From: Nocardia anocheti | GTDB taxonomy: Bacteria > Actinomycetota > Actinomycetes > Mycobacteriales > Mycobacteriaceae | Direction: 5' to 3' | Assembly (NCBI RefSeq): GCF_029675105.1 | Contig: NZ_JAQQFV010000007.1 | Span: 248,001 to 312,000, forward strand | Length of the DNA: 64,000 nucleotides | Shown: in pieces, positions 50,721 through 59,347 of the stretch | Layout: the number at the start of each line of letters is the position of its first letter | How positions within the stretch are numbered: position 1 is the stretch's first letter | Made by a program: the position numbers and the translations under genes | The notes under the pieces: generated by a model | The model's input: only the letters and a program-made list of their open reading frames with translations | What the model was told of the DNA's origin: nothing | The model's database searches: none

Positions 50721-51611
50721 ATGTTGATCGGGTTCGCCGGACTGGGTCGAATGGGCAGGCCGATGGCCGCGCACCTGGCCGCGGCCGGGCACACCGTGTA
50801 CGCCTACGACCCGATGGTCGAGTGGGCGCCGGAGTCGGTGACGCTGGTCGACACCCCGGAGGCGCTGGCCGCCACCGAGATCTCCATCAGCATGCTGCCC
50901 GACGGAGCCGCCACGCGTGCGCTGGTCACCGACGGGCTGGTCGGAGCCGCTCCCGGACATCTGCACATCATCATGGGCACGGTCGGCCCGGGGATCGTGC
51001 GCGAGCTGGCCACCCTGTCCCGGATCGAGATCGTCGACGCACCGGTCTCCGGCAGCGTCTCGATGGCCGAAGCCGCCACCATCACCACGATGGTCGGTGC
51101 CACCGCCCACCAGTTCGAGCGGGTACGACCCGTGCTGGCCGCCATGAGCGCGGCGCAGTTCCACGCGGGCCCGGTCGGTGCTGGGTCAACAGCCAAACTC
51201 GCGGTCAACTCCGTGCTGGCCGGACTCAGCCAGGCAGTGGCAGAGGGGATTCTGCTCGCCGAGGCGGGCGGCCTGGATCCCGAGATCTTCTACGGGATCC
51301 TCGCCAACAGCGCGGCCGGGGCGCCCTATGTCGGATACAAGAAGCAGGCTTATCTCGCGCCGGAGGCCACCCCCGTCGCGGCGCCGGTCTCGCTCATCCG
51401 CAAGGACCTCGGTCTCGCACTGGACCTGGGTCACCGGCACCGTCTCTCCATGCCCGGCTCCGAAGCCGCGTTCGCCGTCCTCGGCGACGCCGTCGATGCG
51501 GGGCTCGCCGACGCCGACATGGCCGAGGTCCTCACTGCCCTACGTGCCCGCACAGCCCCGGCCTCGGCCGAACTCCCTTCCCCCGTACTGCAGACAGGAG
51601 CTCTCTCATGA
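50721..51611 (+). CDS. 3-hydroxyisobutyrate dehydrogenase-family oxidoreductase
   Basis: This 296-residue beta-hydroxyacid dehydrogenase has the NAD(P) motif G-F-A-G-L-G-R-M-G-R-P-M (residues 4-15), D-A-P-V-S-G-S (substrate site) and G-S-T-A-K-L-A-V-N, whose Lys is the catalytic residue of the family. It reduces or oxidises a beta-hydroxyacid or related tautomer. It heads the operon and overlaps the next gene by ATGA. Its role with hydroxyquinol enzymes is not obvious; it may process a side product or an upstream substrate. Confidence 0.85.
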   Translation: MLIGFAGLGRMGRPMAAHLAAAGHTVYAYDPMVEWAPESVTLVDTPEALAATEISISMLPDGAATRALVTDGLVGAAPGHLHIIMGTVGPGIVRELATLSRIEIVDAPVSGSVSMAEAATITTMVGATAHQFERVRPVLAAMSAAQFHAGPVGAGSTAKLAVNSVLAGLSQAVAEGILLAEAGGLDPEIFYGILANSAAGAPYVGYKKQAYLAPEATPVAAPVSLIRKDLGLALDLGHRHRLSMPGSEAAFAVLGDAVDAGLADADMAEVLTALRARTAPASAELPSPVLQTGALS

Positions 51612-52009
51612 GCGGCGACACCCTCGCCACCGAGATCGAATCGACCATCCGCGCACTCGAGGACACCCGCTACGCAGCGGTGCTCGCCGGTGACATCGAC
51701 GGGTTCACGGACCTGGTCCATCCGGACTTGGTCTACACCCATTCCAACGCCGTGGTCGACACCCTCGACAGCTATCTGGACAAGCTCCGCAGCGGTTTCT
51801 ACGTCTACCACGACATCGAGCACCCCATCGACCGGATCGTCGTCGTGGGTGATGTCGCGGTGGTCGCGGGGGAGATGAACGCCGAGATCACCGCCGGGGG
51901 AGTACGCAAGCGACTGCGCAACCGAGCGCAAGCGGTCTGGGTGCGCCACGACGGTCGCTGGTTGCTGCTGGCCTACGGTCCCACTGTCATCCCCGAGGAG
52001 TCCCGATGA
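51608..52009 (+). CDS. NTF2/SnoaL-like protein
   Basis: This 133-residue protein has a cone-shaped NTF2-like fold: R-Y-A-A-V-L-A-G-D-I-D-G-F-T-D-L-V-H-P-D-L-V-Y-T-H-S near residues 21-46, then alternating strands ending W-V-R-H-D-G-R-W-L-L-L-A-Y. Such proteins act as small isomerases, dehydratases or binding partners in aromatic and polyketide metabolism. Start and stop both overlap neighbours by ATGA, so it is tightly coupled to the dehydrogenase and maleylacetate reductase. Confidence 0.82.
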   Translation: MSGDTLATEIESTIRALEDTRYAAVLAGDIDGFTDLVHPDLVYTHSNAVVDTLDSYLDKLRSGFYVYHDIEHPIDRIVVVGDVAVVAGEMNAEITAGGVRKRLRNRAQAVWVRHDGRWLLLAYGPTVIPEESR

Positions 52010-53082
52010 CCACCTTCACCTACGACGGCCTGCCCGGGCGCATCGTGTTCGGCGTGGGCGCTACGCGTACCCGTCTGCTCGGGGAACTGGATCTGCTGGG
52101 CGCCGAGCGCGTTCTGCTCATCGCCACCGACGCCGAAGGCGAACTCGCCACCCGATTGTGCGCGCCATTCGCCGAACGGGTGGCAGCCACCTTCTCCCAG
52201 GTCCGTCCGCACGTTCCGGTGGAAGTCGCCGAACTGGCACGCAAGGCCGCCACCGAATCCGACGCTGATCTGGTGCTGTCGGTGGGCGGTGGATCCACCA
52301 CCGGCACAGCCAAAGCCGTCGCGCTGACCACCGGACTGCCCGTCGTCGCGGTGCCGACGACCTACGCCGGATCCGAGGTCACCCCGGTGTGGGGTATGAC
52401 CGACCGAGGCCGCAAGACCACCGGCACCGACCGGCGTGTGCTGCCCAAGACCGTGGTCTACGACCCGGAGCTGACGGCGTCCTTGCCGGTGGAACTGTCG
52501 GTCGCCAGCGGCCTGAACGCGGTGGCGCACTGCGTGGAAGCCTTCTGGGCGCCCCGGCGCAACCCGGTGTCGAGCGCGGTCGCTGAGGACGGCATCCGTC
52601 ACCTCGTCACCGGGCTCGACACCATCGCGGCCACGCCCACCGGCCTGGCCGGCAGGGAAGAGCTCCTGCTCGGTGCCTACCTGGCCGGATCGGCGTTCGC
52701 GGTCGCGGGTTCGGGGCTGCATCACAAGATCTGTCACGTGCTCGGGGGCGCCTTCGATCTGCCGCACGCGCAGACCCATGCGATCGTGCTGCCCTATGTG
52801 CTGGCTTACAACGCCGACAATGCCGCTGACGCCACCGCCCGCATCGCCCGGGCGATGGGTCGCACCGACATCGTCGCGGCCCTGCGCGAACTCGGGTCCG
52901 GTCTGGGCATTGCCGGTGGTCTGCGTGACCTCGGGATGACCGAAGCCGACATCGACACCGTCATCGACGACATCACCGCGATCGCTCCCGCCGATAACCC
53001 GACTCCGGTCACCGCCGAAGGAGTCCGCGCCATCCTGCGTGGCGCCTGGGCGGGATCGGACCCTGTGGAGACCGGGCGATGA
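52006..53082 (+). CDS. maleylacetate reductase
   Basis: This 358-residue iron-type alcohol dehydrogenase homologue has S-V-G-G-G-S-T-T-G-T-A-K near residue 92, P-T-T-Y-A-G-S-E-V-T-P-V-W-G and N-A-V-A-H-C-V-E near residue 170. H-H-K-I-C-H-V-L-G-G and P-H-A-Q-T-H-A follow. These are the diagnostic motifs of maleylacetate reductases, which convert maleylacetate to 3-oxoadipate with NADH. GAGGAG precedes the ATG. Being adjacent to hydroxyquinol 1,2-dioxygenase places it as the second step of the hydroxyquinol pathway. Confidence 0.93.
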   Translation: MTTFTYDGLPGRIVFGVGATRTRLLGELDLLGAERVLLIATDAEGELATRLCAPFAERVAATFSQVRPHVPVEVAELARKAATESDADLVLSVGGGSTTGTAKAVALTTGLPVVAVPTTYAGSEVTPVWGMTDRGRKTTGTDRRVLPKTVVYDPELTASLPVELSVASGLNAVAHCVEAFWAPRRNPVSSAVAEDGIRHLVTGLDTIAATPTGLAGREELLLGAYLAGSAFAVAGSGLHHKICHVLGGAFDLPHAQTHAIVLPYVLAYNADNAADATARIARAMGRTDIVAALRELGSGLGIAGGLRDLGMTEADIDTVIDDITAIAPADNPTPVTAEGVRAILRGAWAGSDPVETGR

Positions 53083-53964
53083 GCGCGGTCGGTGATCTGG
53101 CCACCGATCGGGAATCAGCGGTCACCGCCGAGGTGCTGGCGAGCTTCGACGCTACCCCCGATGCCCGGCTGCGCGCACTGATGCACAGCCTGGTGCGGCA
53201 TCTGCACGCCTTCGCCCGCGATATCCGGCTCACCGGAACCGAGTGGGAGGCCGCGATCGAATTCCTGACCCGCGCAGGGCATATCACCGACAGTCGACGT
53301 CAGGAGTTCATCCTGCTCTCCGATGTCCTCGGCTTGTCCATGCTCACCGTCGCGATCAACGAGCCCGACGCACCGGGGGCCACCGAATCCACGGTCTTCG
53401 GCCCGTTCTTCGTCGACGACGCGCCGGAAATCCCGTTGGGCGGCGATATCGCCCAGGGCGCGTCGGGCACGGCCTGCTACGTCTCGGGTCGGGTCCTCTC
53501 GGTCAGCGGCGAGCCGATCGAGGGGGCCCGGATCGAGGTGTGGGAGGCAGACGATGACGGCTACTACGATGTCCAGTACCCCGACGGTCGCTGTGCCGGG
53601 CGGGGGCGGCTGACCGCCGGGGGCCGACGGCGAGTACAGATTCTGGTCGGTCCTGCCCGCGCCCTATCCGATCCCGCACGACGGACCCGTCGGTGACCTG
53701 CTGTCCGCCACGGCCCGCGGACCTATGCGGCCCGCGCACCTGCACTTCATGGTCGACGCTCCCGGCTACCAGCGCTTGATCACCCACATCTTCGTCGCCG
53801 GCGACCCCTACCTCGATCACGACGCGGTATTCGGCGTCAAGGACAGTCTCGTCGTCGATGTGACACACCACCGCGACACCACCGCTCCGGACGGTTCCCA
53901 CGCCCAGGGCCACTGGGCCGACATCGCTTTCGACCTGGTGTTGGCTCCGCACAACCACCGCTGA
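53079..53964 (+). pseudogene. hydroxyquinol 1,2-dioxygenase, frameshifted
   Basis: The first 180 codons encode an intradiol dioxygenase: an N-terminal helical dimer domain, then T-V-F-G-P-F-F, G-x-P-I-E-G-A-R-I-E-V-W-E-A-D-D-D-G-Y-Y-D-V-Q-Y. A run of five G (53619-53623) then shifts the frame, giving a stop at 53694-53696. In the other frame the rest of the enzyme continues without a break: G-E-Y-R-F-W-S-V, P-Y-P-I-P-H-D, M-R-P-A-H-L-H-F with the remaining iron ligands (Tyr and two His). Removing one G restores about 295 residues. It is either a sequencing error or a recent null mutation. It would cleave hydroxyquinol to maleylacetate, feeding the reductase coupled upstream (ATGA). Confidence 0.85.
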
Positions 53965-54189
53965 GGCACTCTCGCGGCCAAGTCTTCCGAGGATCTCCCC
54001 GGACCGAACGACCGTGCCCATCGGGCCGGATCGACGGAACCAGCTCACCGCTGTCGCCTCACGTCCCCATGGGGCGTGTGTCGGTGTGCCCGTTCCGATT
54101 CTGCACACGCAGGCAGCTTCGCCGCCTGTGTGATTCGAAGATCACCGCTGCCCGGGCACCACCCAGCAGCTCACACTGGAGGTACAACG

Positions 54190-55431
54190 ATGCGACGACG
54201 TACACGTTGGATCGTGCTCGGCGGGTGTTTCCTCGCCTACCTGTTCGATGCTCTCGAAATCGTCCTGCTGTCCATGGGCCTACCGGCTATCCGCGAGGAC
54301 ATGGGCCTGACCGTGACCCAGGGCGGTCTGCTGGCCACCGCCACTCTGCTCGGGATCGGTGTCAGCAGCGTTCTGGGCGGCTACATCGCCGACAACTTCG
54401 GCCGCAAGAAGGCCCTGCTCGCATCCCTGGCGACTTTCGGAGCGTTCACCGCCGCCACCGCGGTCGTTCCCACCTTCGAGGTCTTCCTGCTACTGCGGTT
54501 CCTGGCCGGTATCGGTCTCGGCGCGGTCTGGAGTGTGGTCTCGGCCTACGTGGTCGAGACCTGGCCGGAGAAGCACCGTGGGCGCGCGGCGGCATTCGTG
54601 ATCAGCGCGTTCCCCGCGGGCGGTGCCATGGCGGCGACCATCTCCGGATGGTTCCTGCCGGACTGGCGGCTGATGTTCCTGGTCGCCGGAACCGCGGTGG
54701 TGCTGCCGATCGCCATCGTGGCGATCTTCTTCTCCGAATCCGCGACCTGGGCGCAACAGAAGGCCGGCAGCGCCGGCGATATCGTCTCCGTCCGCGATGT
54801 GCTCGGCTCCTCGCTACGCAGGCGCACCCTGCTCGGCACTCTCATGGCGGCACTGGCCCTGTTCGGCTACTGGGGCGCGATGACCTGGCTGCCGACCTAC
54901 CTCACCACCGAGCGGGGCCTGGACAAGGGGTCGGTCGCCCTGTTCGTCACCATCGTGAATGTGGGGATGTTCGCCGGTTACAACGGTTTCGGCTATCTCG
55001 CCGACCACATCGGCCGCCATCGCACCATCGTGATCACCCTGCTCGGTGTCGCACTGACGCTGCCGGTCTACGCACTGACCAGCGACCTGACCGCCCTGCT
55101 GTGGCTGGGGCCGCTCTTCGGCGCCTTCACTGCCTTCTTCGGCCTCTTCGGTTCCTACCTCGGGGAGTTGTTCCCGACCAGAGCGCGGGCCACCGGAGCG
55201 GGCTTCTGCTTCAACGTCGGCCGCGGAATCTCGGCACTGGCACCGTTCATCCTGGCGGGCCTCGCCGCCAGCATCGGCTTCCAGGGTGGACTGGTCGTCT
55301 GCGCGGGCTTCTTCGCTCTCGCGGCGGTGGTGGCCTTGCTGCTACCCCACACCGGAAACGTCACTGTGACCGACGAGGGTTCCACTCAACAATCCGCGGA
55401 CCCCCGCGACGGAGCAGCCGCCACGGTATGA
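54190..55431 (+). CDS. MFS transporter, aromatic acid:H+ symporter type
   Basis: This 413-residue protein has twelve membrane segments. The first-loop motif is G-G-Y-I-A-D-N-F-G-R-K-K and there is a matching L-A-D-H-I-G-R-H-R in the second half. The TM1 signature D-A-L-E-I-V-L-L-S, with an acidic residue, is typical of AAHS symporters such as PcaK. A good GGAGG lies seven bases before the ATG. It follows the dioxygenase by 225 bp that hold no other gene, so it may have its own promoter. It probably imports the aromatic substrate of the cluster. Confidence 0.87.
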   Translation: MRRRTRWIVLGGCFLAYLFDALEIVLLSMGLPAIREDMGLTVTQGGLLATATLLGIGVSSVLGGYIADNFGRKKALLASLATFGAFTAATAVVPTFEVFLLLRFLAGIGLGAVWSVVSAYVVETWPEKHRGRAAAFVISAFPAGGAMAATISGWFLPDWRLMFLVAGTAVVLPIAIVAIFFSESATWAQQKAGSAGDIVSVRDVLGSSLRRRTLLGTLMAALALFGYWGAMTWLPTYLTTERGLDKGSVALFVTIVNVGMFAGYNGFGYLADHIGRHRTIVITLLGVALTLPVYALTSDLTALLWLGPLFGAFTAFFGLFGSYLGELFPTRARATGAGFCFNVGRGISALAPFILAGLAASIGFQGGLVVCAGFFALAAVVALLLPHTGNVTVTDEGSTQQSADPRDGAAATV

Positions 55432-55515
55432 CCCCGAGGTCCGGGCCGTCCAGCAGGTTCCGGCCCGGACCTTCACCGCCCCGTCTCCAACCACCAACGG
55501 ACGAAAGACACCGCT

Positions 55516-56580
55516 GTGCCATCAACCATGCAAGCCGCGCTCTACTACGGCCCACGCGACATCCGGATCGAGGACGTCGAGATTCCCACCCTCGCCGCCG
55601 GTGAGGTGCTGGTGAAGGTGTTGAGGTCGGGGATCTGCGGCACCGACGCTGGTGAGTGGGTCGCGGGACCGAAAGTCTTTCCCGTGGAACGTCGTCACCC
55701 GCACAGCGGACATCTCGGTCCTATCATCCCGGGTCACGAATTCGTCGGTGAGATAGTCGAGTCCCGCGCGCCTTCCCAGTTTCTGCCCGGAACGCTGGTC
55801 GCCAGCGGCGCGGGCATCTGGTGCGAAGAATGTCGGCGCTGTCGACAAGGCCGCCCCAACAAGTGCGAACGCTACCGCACGCTCGGGCTCAACGTCCACG
55901 GCGGCATGGCCGAGTATGTCGCCGTGCCCGCCGCGACCCTGCGCGCCCTGCCCGCAGGGCTGGGTATCGATCACGCCGCGCTGGCCCAACCCCTGGCAGT
56001 CGGCATCCACGCCGCGCGCCGGGCCGGTGCCGCATCTGGCGACCGCGTCGTGGTGATCGGCGCGGGAGCCATCGGTTCGTTCGTCCTGGCCGGCCTCCGC
56101 CATCTCGGTGACTTTCACACTACGGCTGTCGACATCTCCACCTCGCGGCTGGCTCGGGCCAAGCGTCTGGGAACCGATCTCGCTGTGATGGCGTCGACGT
56201 CCCTGGCCGACGACATCGCCGAAGCTCTCGATGGCGCTCGACCCGACGTGGTCATCGAGGCCAGCGGCGCGCCAGGACAACTGGCGCTCGCACTGGACCT
56301 CGTCACCGACGGCGGACGAGTCGAGGCCGTCGGGATTCCCAAGCAGAAGCCCGAAATCGATATGCACGCGATGATCTTCCGCGAGATCACCCTCGAGACG
56401 ACATTGGCCCACGTCTGTGACACCGATTTGCCCGCGGCTCTGCGGATACTCGCGGACAATCCGGTTCTGGGCAAGGAATTCGCCGAAGCGCCGGTCGGAC
56501 TCGCGCACCTCGGCGCCGGCCTGGACCGGCTCGCGAATGGCCAGGTCGAGGGAAAGGTCCTCATAGACCCCGCGGCGTGA
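55516..56580 (+). CDS. zinc-dependent alcohol dehydrogenase
   Basis: This 354-residue medium-chain dehydrogenase has the catalytic zinc site (G-I-C-G-T-D and P-G-H-E-F-V-G-E), the structural zinc loop C-E-E-C-R-R-C with a fourth Cys seven residues later, and the cofactor motif G-A-G-A-I-G-S. It resembles sorbitol/threonine dehydrogenases. The GTG start is chosen because GGACGAAAG lies upstream; an ATG at 55528 is possible. It could oxidise an alcohol side-chain of the substrate imported by the neighbouring transporter (inference). Confidence 0.87.
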   Translation: MPSTMQAALYYGPRDIRIEDVEIPTLAAGEVLVKVLRSGICGTDAGEWVAGPKVFPVERRHPHSGHLGPIIPGHEFVGEIVESRAPSQFLPGTLVASGAGIWCEECRRCRQGRPNKCERYRTLGLNVHGGMAEYVAVPAATLRALPAGLGIDHAALAQPLAVGIHAARRAGAASGDRVVVIGAGAIGSFVLAGLRHLGDFHTTAVDISTSRLARAKRLGTDLAVMASTSLADDIAEALDGARPDVVIEASGAPGQLALALDLVTDGGRVEAVGIPKQKPEIDMHAMIFREITLETTLAHVCDTDLPAALRILADNPVLGKEFAEAPVGLAHLGAGLDRLANGQVEGKVLIDPAA

Positions 56581-56638
56581 AGGAGCGGCCGCCGAGCACG
56601 ACTTCACGCCTTAGCCCATGGGAGCTGTTCGAGGTGTT

Positions 56639-57283
56639 CTACGGCTTCTCGCGCTGGGACGCCGGTCCTCGACGACTGTGTAGAACGAGCGTGTCCTCGA
56701 TGCAGCGCGCGATGAAGTCGGCGTCGATCGGCTTCATGCCCACGAGGACGCGAAAATATACCGGCGCGGACAAGGTTTCGAGAACAGCCTCGGGATCGGT
56801 GCCTTCTGGGAGTTCCCCGCGCTCGATCGCCCTGGTCACCACCGTCGAGCTCAACTCGAATCGGTCGCGCCAGAACCGTTGTCGCGCCGCGTCGACCTCG
56901 GGATCGGACAGTGCGATCGTGGTGCCCACCAGGCGCGCGACGCCCGCCTGTTCGATCAGGTGCGCGATCTGCTCGGCGAGAACCTGCAGATCGGTACGCA
57001 ATGCGCCGGTATCCGGGAGCGGATTGCCGATGGCCGCAAGCTCGGTGACGGCCTCGGCGATCAGTGCGGTACGGGTGCCCCAGCGACGGTAGATCGTGGT
57101 TTCCGCGACCCCGGCCCGGGCGGCCACATCACTGATGGTCAACCCTTCGATCCCGTGCTCGATGACCTGGTCGAGGGCCGCGGTCAGCACCGCTCGTCGC
57201 ACTCGCGCCGAACGGCCCCCGGTCCGCTTTCGCGGCCCGGGGGCTTGCTGGGTCTGGTCGTCGGCTTCCCGGCCCTGCTCCAT
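56639..57283 (-). CDS. TetR family regulator
   Basis: This 214-residue protein has a TetR HTH at about residues 30-75 (L-T-I-S-D-V-A-A-R-A-G-V-A-E-T-T-I-Y-R-R-W) and a C-terminal domain of the TetR_C type seen near T-D-L-Q-V-L-A-E-Q-I. The N-terminal 25 residues are polar. It lies 71 bp downstream of the Tat-signal paralogue on the same strand and is the best candidate to bind the two inverted repeats at 58285 and 58473 (inference). Confidence 0.88.
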   Translation of the reverse strand: MEQGREADDQTQQAPGPRKRTGGRSARVRRAVLTAALDQVIEHGIEGLTISDVAARAGVAETTIYRRWGTRTALIAEAVTELAAIGNPLPDTGALRTDLQVLAEQIAHLIEQAGVARLVGTTIALSDPEVDAARQRFWRDRFELSSTVVTRAIERGELPEGTDPEAVLETLSAPVYFRVLVGMKPIDADFIARCIEDTLVLHSRRGPASQREKP

Positions 57284-57354
57284 GGTCCAAGTTCTACTCG
57301 ACCACGGACACTGGTGCCTAATGCGAGGGTCGCGATGTGCGCCGACTCGCACTC

Positions 57355-58242
57355 TCAGCGCAGGTAGGCCGCGATCCAATTGCCGAACTCGCAGGCCAGG
57401 TGCCAACGATGCTCAGCGATGTAGAGCTCGGGCAGCGCCGCGGGAAACGCGACTTTGAGCTGGCTGCGGAATCCGCCGCCCGGCTCGTCACGGAACTGGT
57501 GGCGCACACCGCCGATGACGAATCCGTCCGAGAGCGAGGCCACACCGGAGACGGTGAGCGGGTACGCGAGGTCCGGCGGCACCATGACTCCGGCGGTGTC
57601 GGTGTAGTCGACGAAGAATTGGCTGGCCAACATGGCACCGCCGGTCACCTCGATGACTTCCTGTCGCCCGTCGGGCAGCGTGGCGATGATGTAGTGGTCC
57701 GGGCACGCGTCGGTCCACATGGCGCGATCGTCGTCCACGCGTGCGCGGTCGAACCAGTCCAGGAATCCCTGGGCGGTGCCTCGGTCACTGGCGATCTCGG
57801 TGATCGCGTACTGCCAGCGCCCGGCGGAGGCCGCGATGCCTGCCCGGGCCGCGGCTTCGGAGGCGACGAGCTCTCCGGCGAGCAGTTCACGAAGTCCGTC
57901 CGGACCGATCAGGACCCGGGCCCGGGCCAAGGCGGAGCGCGCGGCGGGAATGTCGTCGACGGCGATCTCCAAGTGCGCGAGCAGTGAGTCGAGTTCGCCG
58001 ACCAGCACACCGGCGTAGTCCTTACGCAGGCGCGCCGCCGCCACCGACAACCGCCGTCGTTCCCACTCCACGATCCGGGCCTGATCGACCGTCGACCCCT
58101 CGATGAACGTGCGTAGCCCGGTACCCAACTGTGCGTCGGAGGGGGACGCGAAGGCCGCGCCGGTCCCTGGGTAAGCCGCTGCCATCGTGACGGCGGCCGT
58201 CGTCCCAGCGGCACGGATCATGAAGCTTCTCCTGGTCAGCAT
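57355..58242 (-). CDS. exported protein of an unrecognised family (paralogue A)
   Basis: I cannot name this 295-residue protein. It opens with a twin-arginine signal (T-R-R-S-F-M-I-R-A-A-G-T) and an Ala-rich stretch to about residue 33, so it is probably exported folded. GAGAGGA lies eight bases before the ATG. The second half shares long blocks with the divergent gene at 58553: A-C-P-D-H-Y, L-P-D-G-R-Q-E-V, D-G-F-V-I-G-G-V-R-H-Q-F-R-D and H-x-W-H-L-A-C-E-F-x-N-W at the end. The conserved His, Trp, Glu and Cys residues suggest a ligand or metal site. Regulation by the downstream TetR is likely. Confidence 0.75.
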   Translation of the reverse strand: MLTRRSFMIRAAGTTAAVTMAAAYPGTGAAFASPSDAQLGTGLRTFIEGSTVDQARIVEWERRRLSVAAARLRKDYAGVLVGELDSLLAHLEIAVDDIPAARSALARARVLIGPDGLRELLAGELVASEAAARAGIAASAGRWQYAITEIASDRGTAQGFLDWFDRARVDDDRAMWTDACPDHYIIATLPDGRQEVIEVTGGAMLASQFFVDYTDTAGVMVPPDLAYPLTVSGVASLSDGFVIGGVRHQFRDEPGGGFRSQLKVAFPAALPELYIAEHRWHLACEFGNWIAAYLR

Positions 58243-58284
58243 CGACCAATCCTCTCGGGCACTGCTCGCGATACGAGCTCAACA

Positions 58285-58307
58285 TAACGCAAGATATGCT
58301 TGCGTTA
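58285..58307. promoter_or_regulatory. perfect inverted repeat near paralogue A
   Basis: TAACGCAAG (58285-58293) and CTTGCGTTA (58299-58307) are exact 9-bp arms around five bases, 43 bp before the paralogue A start codon, in the expected promoter position. It fits a TetR operator. Confidence 0.65.
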
Positions 58308-58472
58308 GGACAGCATCGGTTACCCTGATCACGTTGTCAACGGGTTGCGCATGATTAGCGGCCGAGGCCCCCTTCGCTTCTGCGATATCGCCGGGGTGCC
58401 TCCAGGTTGGATGCGACTCCCGTCACTTCCCGCGTTTCGGGTGTTGCTACGAGCGCGCCTGTGGGGCATTCT

Positions 58473-58495
58473 TAATGCAAGTTCTCATTGCGTTT
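58473..58495. promoter_or_regulatory. second copy of the operator near paralogue B
   Basis: TAATGCAAG (58473-58481) and ATTGCGTTT (58487-58495) with the same five-base gap match the 58285 site in 15 of 18 arm positions. It lies 57 bp before the paralogue B start codon. Confidence 0.6.
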
Positions 58496-58552
58496 AATCT
58501 GAGTATCGGCTGACCGTCTCCGTGTGTGCCGTCCAGAAAGGCAGGACCGTTC

Positions 58553-59347
58553 ATGATCGATCCGAGCAGCATCCGCGCGACCATAGGGCAACGCCATATC
58601 CGACGAGAGCAGGTGCTCGAGTGGGAGTCGCGGCGCGCCGATGCGGTGCTGGCGAAGTTCGCCAGCCGCCTCGGTGCACTCGGCACCGGCGAGATCCTGC
58701 ACGACACCTCGATGCGTGAATTGCGCGGCGCCCCACTGGATGTGCGCCGTGCCGCACTGCTGTCACTGAAGTCCCAGCTCGGTCATGCGGGCACCTACGC
58801 GATGCTCAAGCGCGAACTGGCGGTCTCGGAGCGGATCACCCGACTTGCGGTCGCCGCCAGCCGGGGACGGGTCAAGTACTCGGTGACCCACTTGAGGGTG
58901 CCGGGCCTGTCGGCCGAACGATTCGCCGCCTGGTTCGACAACCTGGTCGTCGTCGACGACGAGGCCGAGATGAACTCCGCCTGCCCTGATCACTACCTGC
59001 TGCGTGGGCTGCCCGATGGACGTCAGGAAGTGGTCGAGACCACCGGCGGATCTCCGGCCGCGACCCGATTCCTGGTCGACTCCACCCGCACCGACGACAT
59101 CACCGTCGCGGTCGATCCCGCCTACCCGGTCCAGATCGCCGGCACCGCCCTACTCGACGACGGTCTGGTCATCGGTGGCGTTCGTCATCAGTTCCGTGAC
59201 CACGACGGCGCACTGGAGGCACTGCTGAGCGTGCAGTTCCCGGCATCGGTGCCCGCCAGGAACATCCACCAGCACCAGTGGCACCTGGCGTGCGAGTTCA
59301 GCAACTGGATGATCGCGTCGGCGCCGTTCACCGCCGCGACGCTATGA
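58553..59347 (+). CDS. cytoplasmic protein of the same unrecognised family (paralogue B)
   Basis: This 264-residue protein is homologous to the gene at 57355 over nearly its whole length (for example L-E-W-E-S-R-R near the start, A-C-P-D-H-Y-L, L-P-D-G-R-Q-E-V-V-E-T-T-G-G, V-I-G-G-V-R-H-Q-F-R-D and W-H-L-A-C-E-F-S-N-W). It lacks a signal peptide, so the pair acts on opposite sides of the membrane. The ATG has GCAGGA upstream. It overlaps the MFS gene by ATGA, so the two are made together. An enzyme or binding protein for a compound moved by the transporter is a reasonable guess; the family is unknown to me. Confidence 0.75.
   Translation: MIDPSSIRATIGQRHIRREQVLEWESRRADAVLAKFASRLGALGTGEILHDTSMRELRGAPLDVRRAALLSLKSQLGHAGTYAMLKRELAVSERITRLAVAASRGRVKYSVTHLRVPGLSAERFAAWFDNLVVVDDEAEMNSACPDHYLLRGLPDGRQEVVETTGGSPAATRFLVDSTRTDDITVAVDPAYPVQIAGTALLDDGLVIGGVRHQFRDHDGALEALLSVQFPASVPARNIHQHQWHLACEFSNWMIASAPFTAATL

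Larger units (their letters stand above)
58243..58552. other. intergenic region between divergent paralogues
   Basis: This 310-bp gap holds the two operator copies described separately and presumably both promoters. No small gene or RNA is supported in it. Confidence 0.6.
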
